This document shows positions 1-5,631 of a stretch of 5,631 nucleotides of DNA, piece after piece; positions within the stretch are counted from its first letter, which is position 1; each line of letters begins with the position of its first letter. This stretch comes from Rubrobacter sp. Its GTDB lineage: Bacteria > Actinomycetota > Rubrobacteria > Rubrobacterales > Rubrobacteraceae. The translations under genes and the position numbers were made by a program. The DNA lies in assembly GCA_013695335.1 (NCBI GenBank), contig JACDAR010000098.1:1-5631 (forward strand), read 5' to 3'. Below the pieces are notes generated by a model. It was not told where the DNA came from. It saw nothing but the letters and a program-made list of their open reading frames with translations, and ran no database searches.

Positions 1-449
1 TGCGGTATCTCCAGCACACCGTTGCCCCACTTCGCCCAAGCGCCCTGCTGATCTTCATACGGCACACCCGGCGGCAGTGGAACTACATGCCAGTGGACGT
101 GAGCACCGCCCTGGTTGGAGCCGAACGTATACAGGTACATCCGCTCGGCCCCAACCTCCTCACGCACGGCTTCGGAGACGTAGTAGACGAGGCGCTGGAG
201 TTCCAGATACTCGTCTACTGTAAAGTCTCCAGTTACCTGCTCCCGATGCTCCTTCGGCGCCACGAGCGTGTAGCCGTATGCCCTCGGAAAAGCGTCGAGG
301 AACGCGACTGCCTTCTCGTCCTCGTAGATGAAGTGCTGCGGGAACTCGTTGGTTCCCGCAACGATCTCGCACACGAAACACGGTTTCGTCCGCATCGCGC
401 GATGGAACGCTTCCATGTCAGGGTGGTAGCGGGAGAAACTTCTTTCCAT
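1..449 (-). CDS. HIT-family nucleotide hydrolase/transferase (3' end cut by window edge)
   Basis: The first 149 codons of a histidine-triad protein are visible; the 3' end lies beyond the left edge. The triad H117-V-H119-W-H121-V-V-P is intact, and the middle histidine equivalent normally forms the nucleotidyl-enzyme intermediate. Near the N-terminus a C24-F-V-C27 pair resembles the zinc-type HIT opening, followed by the usual 'YEDE..VAFLD' strand and a 'P-R-A-Y-G-Y-T-L-V-A-P-K-E-H' segment. HIT proteins (Hint, Fhit, Ap4A-hydrolase types) split nucleotidyl-phosphoramidates, dinucleoside polyphosphates or adenylylated compounds in the cytoplasm; the substrate here cannot be told. The ATG at 449 follows the permease stop by 10 bases and has a modest GGAAG site (454-458) 4 bases upstream; a stronger GGAGG (465-469) is probably too far away. 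Family assignment is firm, the exact activity is not. Confidence 0.9.
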   Translation of the reverse strand, partial: MERSFSRYHPDMEAFHRAMRTKPCFVCEIVAGTNEFPQHFIYEDEKAVAFLDAFPRAYGYTLVAPKEHREQVTGDFTVDEYLELQRLVYYVSEAVREEVGAERMYLYTFGSNQGGAHVHWHVVPLPPGVPYEDQQGAWAKWGNGVLEIP

Positions 450-459
450 GGTACTTCCG

Positions 460-2061
460 TCAGTCCTCCGGGATCTCGTCGTAGACCATGTTGAGGTCTA
501 TGCCCTGGGCGCGGCGAAGCAGACGGAATCCGAGGTAGATTCCGAGCGCGACGGCGTACAGGATGAGCATATAGATTAGGGACTGCCCGTTGTTGACGCC
601 GTAGAGGTCGTTGAAGAACCACTGGAAGATGCAGAAGACAAGGAACACACCGAAAGCCGTCGCAACTACCGTGATGAGCGGAATGCCTAGCACGCGATAT
701 CGGGCTATCGGGGAGGCGTTGTAGATATCGGCCTTGAGCCAGGGCATCAGGGCCGCCGAGACCGTCGAGCCGAGGAAGGTGATCGCGATGACGAGAACCG
801 CATCGAGCACGTAGGTTGCGAAGTTCTCCCCATAGGCATACGCGTAGCTAACCGGGATAGAAGGTATGAGCATTAGCAGAAGCGCCGCGTAGGGGACGCC
901 GTTGTTCGTAGTCCTGGAGACCCACTCGGGGAGTACCCGGTCGAAGGCCGTGGCGAAAACGACGCGGGTGGAGGAGAGGAACACAGATCCGGTCCATCCG
1001 AAGAACCACAGCGACAGCACGGCAACCAGGATGACCTGGAGCACCGGGTTGCCGAGGAGCATCGCGGCGAGCAGCCCAGGGTACGGCCACACCGAGACCG
1101 GCCCACTCTCGTTCCAGAATGCGCTGTTTGCCGCGTAGTAGAAGTCCCACCCGAAGGTCTTGGCGAAGAGGAGGAGGAGTATCACGGCGAAGATGGAGGT
1201 GAATATGAGCGCGCCAGCCATCGCGTAGATGTTCTTTCGGAAGTCAGATGCGCCCCTGACCTCGCCATACAGCGTGGCGCCCCAGTTCGAGTACAGGTTG
1301 AAGAAAGCCAGGAACGGGATGAGGAGCAAGGTCGGGTAGAAGGCGCTACCCGTCGGGAGGCCGCCGTCACCCTGACCTGCCTTTATGGTTGCCTGGTAGG
1401 CGTTGCCGCCTGCGCCGAAGAGATCCTGGGCTCCTTGATTGTAAGCCGAGATGAAGTCGGATTTGGAGCTGAAGAGCAGGATCAGGATCATGACCGCGAG
1501 CCCAACGAGCCCACCGTAGAAACAGAACTTCTGGATGCGAGCGTAGGCCCTCATGCCGAGAGAAACGTACAGCGAGGCCAGGACCGCGACGATCATAGAC
1601 GCGGTGAAGAGCCCCGTCGCTCCGCTGAAGAACGTGACCGCCCCGTCGAGGCCGAGAAGCGCGCCGAGCGGCACGAAGACTTCCTTGTTCAAGAGGTCGG
1701 CGTAGATGGGCACCCAATGCCACAGGATGAACCACCATCCCGTCACCGCCAGCACGAAGCCGACGCCGCCACCGAGAACGCGGCTAGTCCACACGTAGTC
1801 GCCGCCAGCGCGGGGCATCACCGCGATCAGGGACGCATATGTGACGGTCTGGAACACGAGGTAGAGGCCGGCCAGGATGATCGCCAGCATGAGCGAGCCA
1901 TCGGGCACGAACGGGGCGTACGAGAAAGCCAGGAGCCCCAGCGTGATCAGGTTGATCGAAAACGCCGCATAGATGAACCCGTCCCACACGGACCAACCCC
2001 GCAACAGCCCCGTCGCCTTGCGTTGAAAGAGGTCGTCAGACCCCGCAGCACTATTCGCCAT
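460..2061 (-). CDS. APC-superfamily amino acid/amine permease
   Basis: A 533-residue inner-membrane transporter with about 12 predicted helices (roughly 26-48, 57-80, 98-118, 149-168, 177-197, 241-262, 280-302, 330-357, 388-407, 412-437, 457-484, 493-513). The N-terminal 'R-K-A-T-G-L-L-R' lead-in, the 'M-P-R-A-G-G-D-Y-V-W' motif after helix 2 (residues 82-91) and the 'G-E-V-R-G' loop after helix 6 (266-270) are typical of APC permeases with the LeuT fold, which usually run on cation symport or exchange. Helix 1 lacks the usual glycine-rich unwound motif. A glycine- and glutamine-containing loop of about 40 residues (199-240) separates helices 5 and 6. The start is fixed by GGGAGG 6 bases upstream of the ATG; the gap to the phosphoesterase stop is 11 bases. 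The substrate is unknown; an amino acid, polyamine or related amine is likely. Confidence 0.93.
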   Translation of the reverse strand: MANSAAGSDDLFQRKATGLLRGWSVWDGFIYAAFSINLITLGLLAFSYAPFVPDGSLMLAIILAGLYLVFQTVTYASLIAVMPRAGGDYVWTSRVLGGGVGFVLAVTGWWFILWHWVPIYADLLNKEVFVPLGALLGLDGAVTFFSGATGLFTASMIVAVLASLYVSLGMRAYARIQKFCFYGGLVGLAVMILILLFSSKSDFISAYNQGAQDLFGAGGNAYQATIKAGQGDGGLPTGSAFYPTLLLIPFLAFFNLYSNWGATLYGEVRGASDFRKNIYAMAGALIFTSIFAVILLLLFAKTFGWDFYYAANSAFWNESGPVSVWPYPGLLAAMLLGNPVLQVILVAVLSLWFFGWTGSVFLSSTRVVFATAFDRVLPEWVSRTTNNGVPYAALLLMLIPSIPVSYAYAYGENFATYVLDAVLVIAITFLGSTVSAALMPWLKADIYNASPIARYRVLGIPLITVVATAFGVFLVFCIFQWFFNDLYGVNNGQSLIYMLILYAVALGIYLGFRLLRRAQGIDLNMVYDEIPED

Positions 2062-2067
2062 CTTGTT

Positions 2068-2073
2068 CCTCCC
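2068..2073 (-). promoter_or_regulatory. Ribosome binding site of the APC permease
   Basis: On the minus strand this reads GGGAGG, 6 bases before the ATG at 2061. Its first G is the last base of the phosphoesterase TAG stop (2073-2075), so termination and re-initiation sites overlap. This supports translational coupling between the two genes. Confidence 0.8.
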
Positions 2074-3053
2074 TATCCGCTGGTCAGTACGAACCGCTTG
2101 ACCTTCTTGCCGCCATCCAGGTTCACCACAGCCCCCAGCAATTGCCCCTGCTCATACGAACTTCCTGGGTTGATGCAAAGCGTGCGCCCGATGCGGGTGT
2201 TGCCCCTCGCCTCGTGGATGTGCCCGTGTAGCGCCAGGGCCGGCTGGCCCTCCTCGATAGCCTCCCGCACCGCCTTCGAACCTACCGGGACCGTGGAACG
2301 CCCACCGTGTTTGGGACGCATATCCTCGGTCAGTTCAGGGGCGTCGTCCAGGCCCGTGCTGTATGGCGGGCAATGAAAATTGTAGACAGTACGCTCGGGC
2401 GGCGTGGTTATCTGATCCGTCATCTTCTTGAGGCGGGCTCCGAGGTCGTCCTCATCCTCTTCGCGGTACGTGTCCCAAGGGGTGCGGTTGGCCCATCCTG
2501 TCGAGACCATCTGGAAGTCCCCGAACTCGACGACTTCGCCCTCGGCCAGCTTCACGCGTTTGGCCTGGGAGATGATCTCATCGACCTCGAACTGGTCGTC
2601 GTTGCCGGGCGAGACGAAGCACTGGATGTTGGTTCCTTCTAGCTTGTCGTCGGCCATCTGCATCCAGCGTTCGACGGTGCCGAGCATCTCCTTGTGGAAC
2701 AGCTCGTCGCGCATCTTCTCGTCCTTTTCGAGCTCGGACATCTCGTCCGGGTCGGTGCGGAACGGGTAGTAGCCGCGCCTCATAACTGCGTCCTCGAACT
2801 CCTTGACCTCATCCTCGGTCTCGAACTCGCGGCGGTTTTCGAGCAGCGTGGCCTGCCAGGTTCCTCCCCCCTGCTTGACTATCGGGATGAGTGCTTTGCC
2901 CGTCATGTCGCCGCCGAGGACCATTACGTCGGCCTCGTAGTGCTTGCCGCTGTTCAAGAACTTGCGCCAGCAGGTCTCCGACCCGTGGATGTCTGTCGCG
3001 AAATACAATCGCGTCTCCGAGCCGCTCGAAAAGAGCGAAGAGATCTTCTCCAT
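2073..3053 (-). CDS. Calcineurin-like metallophosphoesterase
   Basis: A 326-residue cytoplasmic protein with no signal peptide or membrane helix. The metal-site motifs of the family occur in order: D21-I-H23-G, G-G-D49, G-N151-D152, H227-C-P-P and G-H278-I-H280. Such enzymes use a two-metal centre to hydrolyse phosphomonoesters or phosphodiesters, including cyclic nucleotides and nucleic acids; the substrate cannot be told from sequence. The usual GNH[DE] motif reads G-N-D-D, so the histidine that often serves as a general acid is replaced. About 100 residues separate D49 from N151, longer than in compact YfcE-like enzymes, and this stretch (about 64-145) is highly charged and probably helical. 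The ATG at 3053 follows the upstream stop by 3 bases; its GGAGG (3064-3068), 10 bases upstream, lies inside the end of the preceding gene, consistent with coupled translation. Confidence 0.92.
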   Translation of the reverse strand: MEKISSLFSSGSETRLYFATDIHGSETCWRKFLNSGKHYEADVMVLGGDMTGKALIPIVKQGGGTWQATLLENRREFETEDEVKEFEDAVMRRGYYPFRTDPDEMSELEKDEKMRDELFHKEMLGTVERWMQMADDKLEGTNIQCFVSPGNDDQFEVDEIISQAKRVKLAEGEVVEFGDFQMVSTGWANRTPWDTYREEDEDDLGARLKKMTDQITTPPERTVYNFHCPPYSTGLDDAPELTEDMRPKHGGRSTVPVGSKAVREAIEEGQPALALHGHIHEARGNTRIGRTLCINPGSSYEQGQLLGAVVNLDGGKKVKRFVLTSG

Positions 3054-3056
3054 AAT

Positions 3057-3815
3057 CTACGGTCCTCCTTCGACTTCTTCGGGTAGCTCGTACCAGCGTT
3101 TTCGGTCGCCTATCTTGGAGCGCATCTTCCAGCCGAAAGTCTTGGGCTCGCCCTCGATGCGTTCCTGCAGAGTCTGGATGCGATCCGTGATGCGTCCCTT
3201 GTCCTCGTCCGGCAGATCGTAGCGTTCAGTGTGGCCTCCGAGGGCTTCGAGGTTGGCGGTGAAGGTCCGCCACAATCCCCAGTCCGAGGCGCATAGCTCG
3301 GCGATGCGCCCGCTGTTCACCGAGTCTCCATCTTCATCGTCCACGGGATGGTCGTGCAGTATTGCCAGCGCGTCCTTCACGTCTTTCTCGTTCAGCTCGA
3401 CGATCTGGAGCTTGGTCAGGAGCAGTTCGGCCAGCGGTATGGTGAGCGGCTCGGAATCCAGCCTCTTGCCGAATGGGATCTCGTGCGACATTCGGAACGA
3501 GCCGACGAATACGTCAACCTGGCGGTCGTTGCTTTCGTCGAAGAACAGGAGGCGTTCGCGGCCGTTGAGCGCGTTGAAGCTGGTGTGGGGCGTATAGCCT
3601 TGCTTCTCGAAGAACTTCTGCGTTTTCGATGAAGCGCCTTTCGAGGAGATCCAATCGTGGTCAGCGTACTCACGCTCGAAGACTGGTGCGAGCCCATCAT
3701 TGGCCCTTATACAGACCGCCACGCCGCCAAGCAGCCGCAGGGCGATTCCTTCATCCGTGGCCGCCTCCGCGATGCGCTTGGCCTCCTCGACCATGTCGGA
3801 CCTGGAATCACTCAC
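3057..3815 (-). CDS. Nucleotidyltransferase-fold protein, AbiEii/MenA-like
   Basis: I read this as a 252-residue protein from a GTG at 3815, with GGAGGA (3821-3826) 5 bases upstream; an in-frame ATG at 3851 would add 12 residues but lacks this site. Numbered from the GTG, 'L-G-G-V-A-V' (29-34) fits the nucleotidyltransferase GG motif, 'D52-H-D54' sits where the catalytic D-x-D is expected, and 'Q-V-D101-V-F' supplies a third acidic position. Further on, 'L-L-L-T-K135-L-Q' followed by 'E-K-D-V-K-D' resembles the K-L...R-D..D helix of the AbiEii/MenA (DUF1814-like) group. That group includes toxins that modify tRNA or other RNA, but this copy has no recognisable antitoxin partner. The C-terminal third is charged and unassigned. 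It appears to head the operon with the phosphoesterase, permease and HIT protein. The fold call is by motif only; substrate and activity are unknown. Confidence 0.75.
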   Translation of the reverse strand: MSDSRSDMVEEAKRIAEAATDEGIALRLLGGVAVCIRANDGLAPVFEREYADHDWISSKGASSKTQKFFEKQGYTPHTSFNALNGRERLLFFDESNDRQVDVFVGSFRMSHEIPFGKRLDSEPLTIPLAELLLTKLQIVELNEKDVKDALAILHDHPVDDEDGDSVNSGRIAELCASDWGLWRTFTANLEALGGHTERYDLPDEDKGRITDRIQTLQERIEGEPKTFGWKMRSKIGDRKRWYELPEEVEGGP

Positions 3816-3820
3816 GCCGA

Positions 3821-3826
3821 TCCTCC
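3821..3826 (-). promoter_or_regulatory. Ribosome binding site deciding the GTG start at 3815
   Basis: On the minus strand this reads GGAGGA, 5 bases before the GTG at 3815-3813. It is the best Shine-Dalgarno match near the 5' end of the nucleotidyltransferase-like gene. It lies inside the reading frame if translation starts at the ATG at 3851, which argues for the shorter protein. Confidence 0.75.
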
Positions 3827-3862
3827 GGTAATCGTTGTTGCGCCGTTGCATCCGGTTTCAAC

Positions 3863-3872
3863 GGAATATTCC
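3863..3872. repeat. 10-bp perfect palindrome GGAATATTCC
   Basis: This AT-centred palindrome sits in the AT-rich patch about 48 bases upstream of the GTG at 3815. On the minus strand it overlaps a -10-like AATATT, so it could be part of a promoter or an operator covering it. It shares two bases with an adjacent CCGTTG/CAACGG inverted repeat. Function unknown. Confidence 0.45.
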
Positions 3873-3904
3873 TCTCTTATGTTGGTATTTTTCGAGAGTT
3901 TCGT

Positions 3905-3916
3905 GAAGCCGGCTTC
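3905..3916. repeat. 12-bp perfect palindrome
   Basis: GAAGCCGGCTTC is identical to its own reverse complement. It lies 48 bases beyond the stop of the binding-protein gene and about 90 bases before the GTG of the next gene. It could be a dimeric regulator's operator; as an RNA hairpin it would have only a 4-bp stem with a 4-base loop. Function unknown. Confidence 0.5.
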
Positions 3917-3963
3917 GTGGACCGGCCCTGATGGTGATGTTCGCCTGACGCTGGGCCGCTACC

Positions 3964-4890
3964 TCAGTCCTCCCCGGCCTGGCGTTTGGCGGCGCCGATC
4001 CAACTTCGCGCGAGCCAGTCGCGATCTTCGAGCCAGGCATCGACGCCCTTCCGCGGGCTCTTTGCTTCCTTGATGGAGAGTTCCAGGCCGCTCACCTGAT
4101 AGTCGGAGAGCTGCAAGGCGTCAACGAACGCGAGGGCGAAGGGATCTTCTTCTTCGAGGGTTCCGTGGATCACCGGTTGTATGCGGGATGGCTGGGTCGC
4201 CCCTCCCAGTTCGTCTCCCGGGTCCACGAGATACTCGAACTGGAATTCCTGGTTCATCCAATGCGGCGACCAGGCTGTGAAGAAGAAGTTATCCCCATCC
4301 GAATAGCGGCGGCCCACTTCGGAGAGCATCGTGGGGGTGTCCCTGTAGGAGGTCTGGCGATCCGGCATCTGCTCGGCGACCGCCTCAGCGACTTTGCTAC
4401 AAGGGTCAACGCCTGGCTCCACGGAGATGATCGGCGCGTCGGCGTACTTCTTCATGCCGTCCACGCTCCCCACGTTCATGTAGCTTGGGGCGGCAAGGCC
4501 GGAGCGGGTAGTCCCGATCAACCACGGGTTCAGCAGGCGCTCGCCGTGCGCCTCGCCGATATATCCAGCGTTCTCCGGCATCCACACGTTCTGGAAAGTG
4601 TCTATCTCTCCGCTGGCGGCGGCGAGGATGGCGGCCTCAGGGTCGTCGAACCGGCGCAACTCCACGTCGTAGCCGAGTTCCTCTTCCATGACCGTCCGCG
4701 TCAGGTTGGCGATTGCCACGCTGTCATCCCACCCCACATAGCCAACGGTAAGCCCTTTGTCACCGGTGCGGGCCGCCTGGCCCTCGGCCCCTCCGCATCC
4801 GGCGGCAAGCAGCAAGGCCACCAGCACCGTGGCCAGGATCGGCATGGCCCTCGATGGCGTAGTGGGGCGCGTCTTCGAAAAAGCGTTCAT
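3964..4890 (-). CDS. Glycine betaine/choline ABC transporter substrate-binding lipoprotein
   Basis: A 308-residue OpuAC/ProX-like binding protein. The N-terminus has basic residues (K6, R8, R14), a hydrophobic core (17-30) and a lipobox L28-A-A-G-C32, so it should be exported and lipid-anchored at C32. The mature part opens with 'V-G-Y-V-G-W54-D-D' and carries 'V-W103-M-P', 'A-P-S-Y137', 'V-E-P-G' (157-160) and 'A-W207-S-P-H-W-M-N'. The spacing of W54, W103, Y137 and W207 resembles the aromatic box by which choline/betaine binding proteins such as ChoX hold a quaternary ammonium group by cation-pi contacts. The ATG at 4890 gives a proper signal peptide; starting at M16 would lose all basic residues. 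The AGGAG site lies in the last codons of the upstream gene, about 15 bases away, which is long. C164 is an extra cysteine in the mature protein. The exact ligand is not settled. Confidence 0.92.
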   Translation of the reverse strand: MNAFSKTRPTTPSRAMPILATVLVALLLAAGCGGAEGQAARTGDKGLTVGYVGWDDSVAIANLTRTVMEEELGYDVELRRFDDPEAAILAAASGEIDTFQNVWMPENAGYIGEAHGERLLNPWLIGTTRSGLAAPSYMNVGSVDGMKKYADAPIISVEPGVDPCSKVAEAVAEQMPDRQTSYRDTPTMLSEVGRRYSDGDNFFFTAWSPHWMNQEFQFEYLVDPGDELGGATQPSRIQPVIHGTLEEEDPFALAFVDALQLSDYQVSGLELSIKEAKSPRKGVDAWLEDRDWLARSWIGAAKRQAGED

Positions 4891-4899
4891 GCGCGTAGA

Positions 4900-5631
4900 C
4901 TAGCTCTCCTGGGCACGCTTTGCTGCGGAGATCCAGGGTTGCACGACGTCGCGGTTATCTTTGATCCAGCGCCTGGAGCCTTCGGCAGGGTCGTTGTTGG
5001 CCTTCCGGATCTCCAGTTCAAGCTGGTTTACCTGATCCTCGGTCAGCGACATGGCGTTGAGGAAGGCGTGGGCTACGGGGTCTTCACTTTGGAGATCCTT
5101 GTTGACGATGGTGGAGATCTTGGAGGGCTGCGTGAGGTCTCCTAGCGAGCCCTTCGGGTCTTCGAGGTAGTTGAAGTCGTAGACCTGATTCATCCAGTGC
5201 GGCGACCACGCCACGAAGACAAAATCCTCCTTGCTGTCGTACAGACGCCCAACCTCAGAGAGCATGGTGGCGCTGCTCTCCGCGACGAGTTGCTGCTTCA
5301 GGCCGTACTCAGGGATGGTTTTGGAAGGGATTTTGTCCATTATGACGGACCCAGTCTCGATGCCGTATATCCTGGTTGCGCCCGTGGAGTTGATCTCACC
5401 TATGCTGTGTATGCCCATGTATGCGGGGGCCGCCAGGCTGAAGCGGGTAGTGCCCCTGTACCAGGGATGGAGATGCTCCACCCCGCCTTTCACCCCGTCA
5501 AGGTAATCTTTGTGGTTGGGCATCCACACGTCCTGGAAGGCGTCCATCTTGCCCGACTTCACATCTTTGAAAAGCAGCCCGAGCGCCTTTGGATTGTTCA
5601 CGACAGTCCGAATCTCCACGCTTTCGTAGCC
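4900..5631 (-). CDS. Glycine betaine/choline ABC transporter substrate-binding protein (5' end cut by window edge)
   Basis: The last 243 residues of a second OpuAC-type binding protein; the reading frame is open to the right edge, so the start, signal peptide and first binding tryptophan (about 70 residues, judging from the neighbour) are missing. A GTG at 5619 is in frame but is unlikely to be the start, because the preceding 'G-Y-E-S' aligns with 'G-Y-D' inside the paralogue. Counting from the edge, 'D-V-W36-M-P', 'A-P-A-Y71', 'Y-G-I-E-T-G' and 'A-W142-S-P-H-W-M-N' match the same ligand-box positions as in the downstream gene with nearly equal spacing. The two proteins share roughly 40% identity by eye, highest in 'T-M-L-S-E-V-G-R' and 'T-Q-P-S'. 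The stop at 4900 is 9 bases from the next start, so they form one operon. It probably binds a related quaternary amine. Confidence 0.9.
   Translation of the reverse strand, partial: GYESVEIRTVVNNPKALGLLFKDVKSGKMDAFQDVWMPNHKDYLDGVKGGVEHLHPWYRGTTRFSLAAPAYMGIHSIGEINSTGATRIYGIETGSVIMDKIPSKTIPEYGLKQQLVAESSATMLSEVGRLYDSKEDFVFVAWSPHWMNQVYDFNYLEDPKGSLGDLTQPSKISTIVNKDLQSEDPVAHAFLNAMSLTEDQVNQLELEIRKANNDPAEGSRRWIKDNRDVVQPWISAAKRAQES

Larger units (their letters stand above)
3816..3963 (-). promoter_or_regulatory. Intergenic region, probable promoter/operator of the left operon
   Basis: This is the only gap above about 15 bases in the window. It contains an AT-richer patch (about 3862-3895) with loose -10-like hexamers on the minus strand (CATAAG, AATATT) but no well-spaced consensus -35. 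Several short inverted repeats occur: CCGTTG/CAACGG (3843-3848 with 3859-3864), the palindrome GGAATATTCC (3863-3872), CTCTC/GAGAG (3872-3876 with 3894-3898), GAAGCCGGCTTC (3905-3916) and CGGCCC/GGGCCG (3923-3928 with 3953-3958). None is followed by a T-run on the minus strand, so no intrinsic terminator is called for the upstream genes. A promoter here is inferred from position, base composition and the lack of any other gap. Confidence 0.4.

Noticed and set aside
1435..2376. Long plus-strand open frame of about 313 residues.
   Set aside because: It lies opposite the permease and the end of the phosphoesterase, is rich in R, E, H, P and Q as expected of antisense high-GC codons, and shows no domain motif or ribosome site.
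2694..3086. Plus-strand open frames opposite the phosphoesterase start.
   Set aside because: They overlap conserved metal-binding motifs on the other strand and have no recognisable domain.
3843..3862. TTGAAA on the minus strand as a -35 box for the left operon.
   Set aside because: No -10-like hexamer lies 16-19 bases downstream; the next stretch is GC-rich and runs into the ribosome binding site.
3923..3958. Possible terminator hairpin CGGCCC/GGGCCG after the binding-protein operon.
   Set aside because: The stem is only 6 bp with a 24-base loop and no T-run follows on the minus strand.
4165..5145. Long plus-strand open frame of about 326 residues.
   Set aside because: It crosses the junction of the two binding-protein genes in antisense; the minus-strand proteins have clear family motifs and this one has none.
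5617..5619. GTG at 5619 as the true start of the right-edge binding protein.
   Set aside because: The frame is open to the edge, the residues before it align with the paralogue, and a start here would remove the signal peptide and first ligand-box tryptophan.
1..5631. tRNA, rRNA, CRISPR array, insertion sequence or phage genes.
   Set aside because: No cloverleaf, regularly spaced repeats, transposase motifs or terminal inverted repeats were seen; nearly all of the window is minus-strand coding sequence.

Overview
The window is a densely packed stretch of a high-GC bacterial chromosome (roughly 60% GC by eye). All six genes lie on the minus strand, so transcription runs from the right edge to the left. 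Good Shine-Dalgarno sites and very short gaps point to ordinary bacterial operons. The gene set (OpuAC-type betaine/choline binding lipoproteins, an APC permease, a HIT protein) and the base composition suit an actinobacterium, perhaps of the Rubrobacter kind. That is only an impression; no phylogenetic marker is present, and Chloroflexota or similar groups are not excluded.

Right part (3964-5631): two tandem, related substrate-binding proteins of glycine betaine/choline ABC importers. The upstream one is cut by the right edge. The second is complete, with a lipoprotein signal peptide. They are 9 bases apart and surely cotranscribed. No ATPase or permease subunit is in view; if linked, those genes lie beyond the right edge.

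Middle gap (3816-3963): 148 bases without a gene, with an AT-richer patch and several short perfect palindromes. It is the most likely place for the promoter or operator of the genes to its left. No convincing intrinsic terminator was found for the binding-protein operon.

Left part (1-3815): a candidate four-gene operon with gaps of only 3, 11 and 10 bases. In order of transcription it holds a nucleotidyltransferase-fold protein resembling the AbiEii/MenA group, a calcineurin-like metallophosphoesterase, a 12-helix APC-superfamily amino acid/amine permease, and a HIT-family nucleotide hydrolase/transferase cut by the left edge. The nucleotidyltransferase probably starts at a GTG at 3815, not at an ATG further upstream.

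How the genes work together: the right part imports a quaternary amine osmolyte or nutrient, and the permease may handle a related amino compound. The most interesting feature is that a nucleotidyltransferase-like protein, a phosphoesterase and a HIT nucleotidyl hydrolase share one transcript around a transporter. This could be a nucleotidylation/de-nucleotidylation module, but that is inference from neighbourhood and motifs only.
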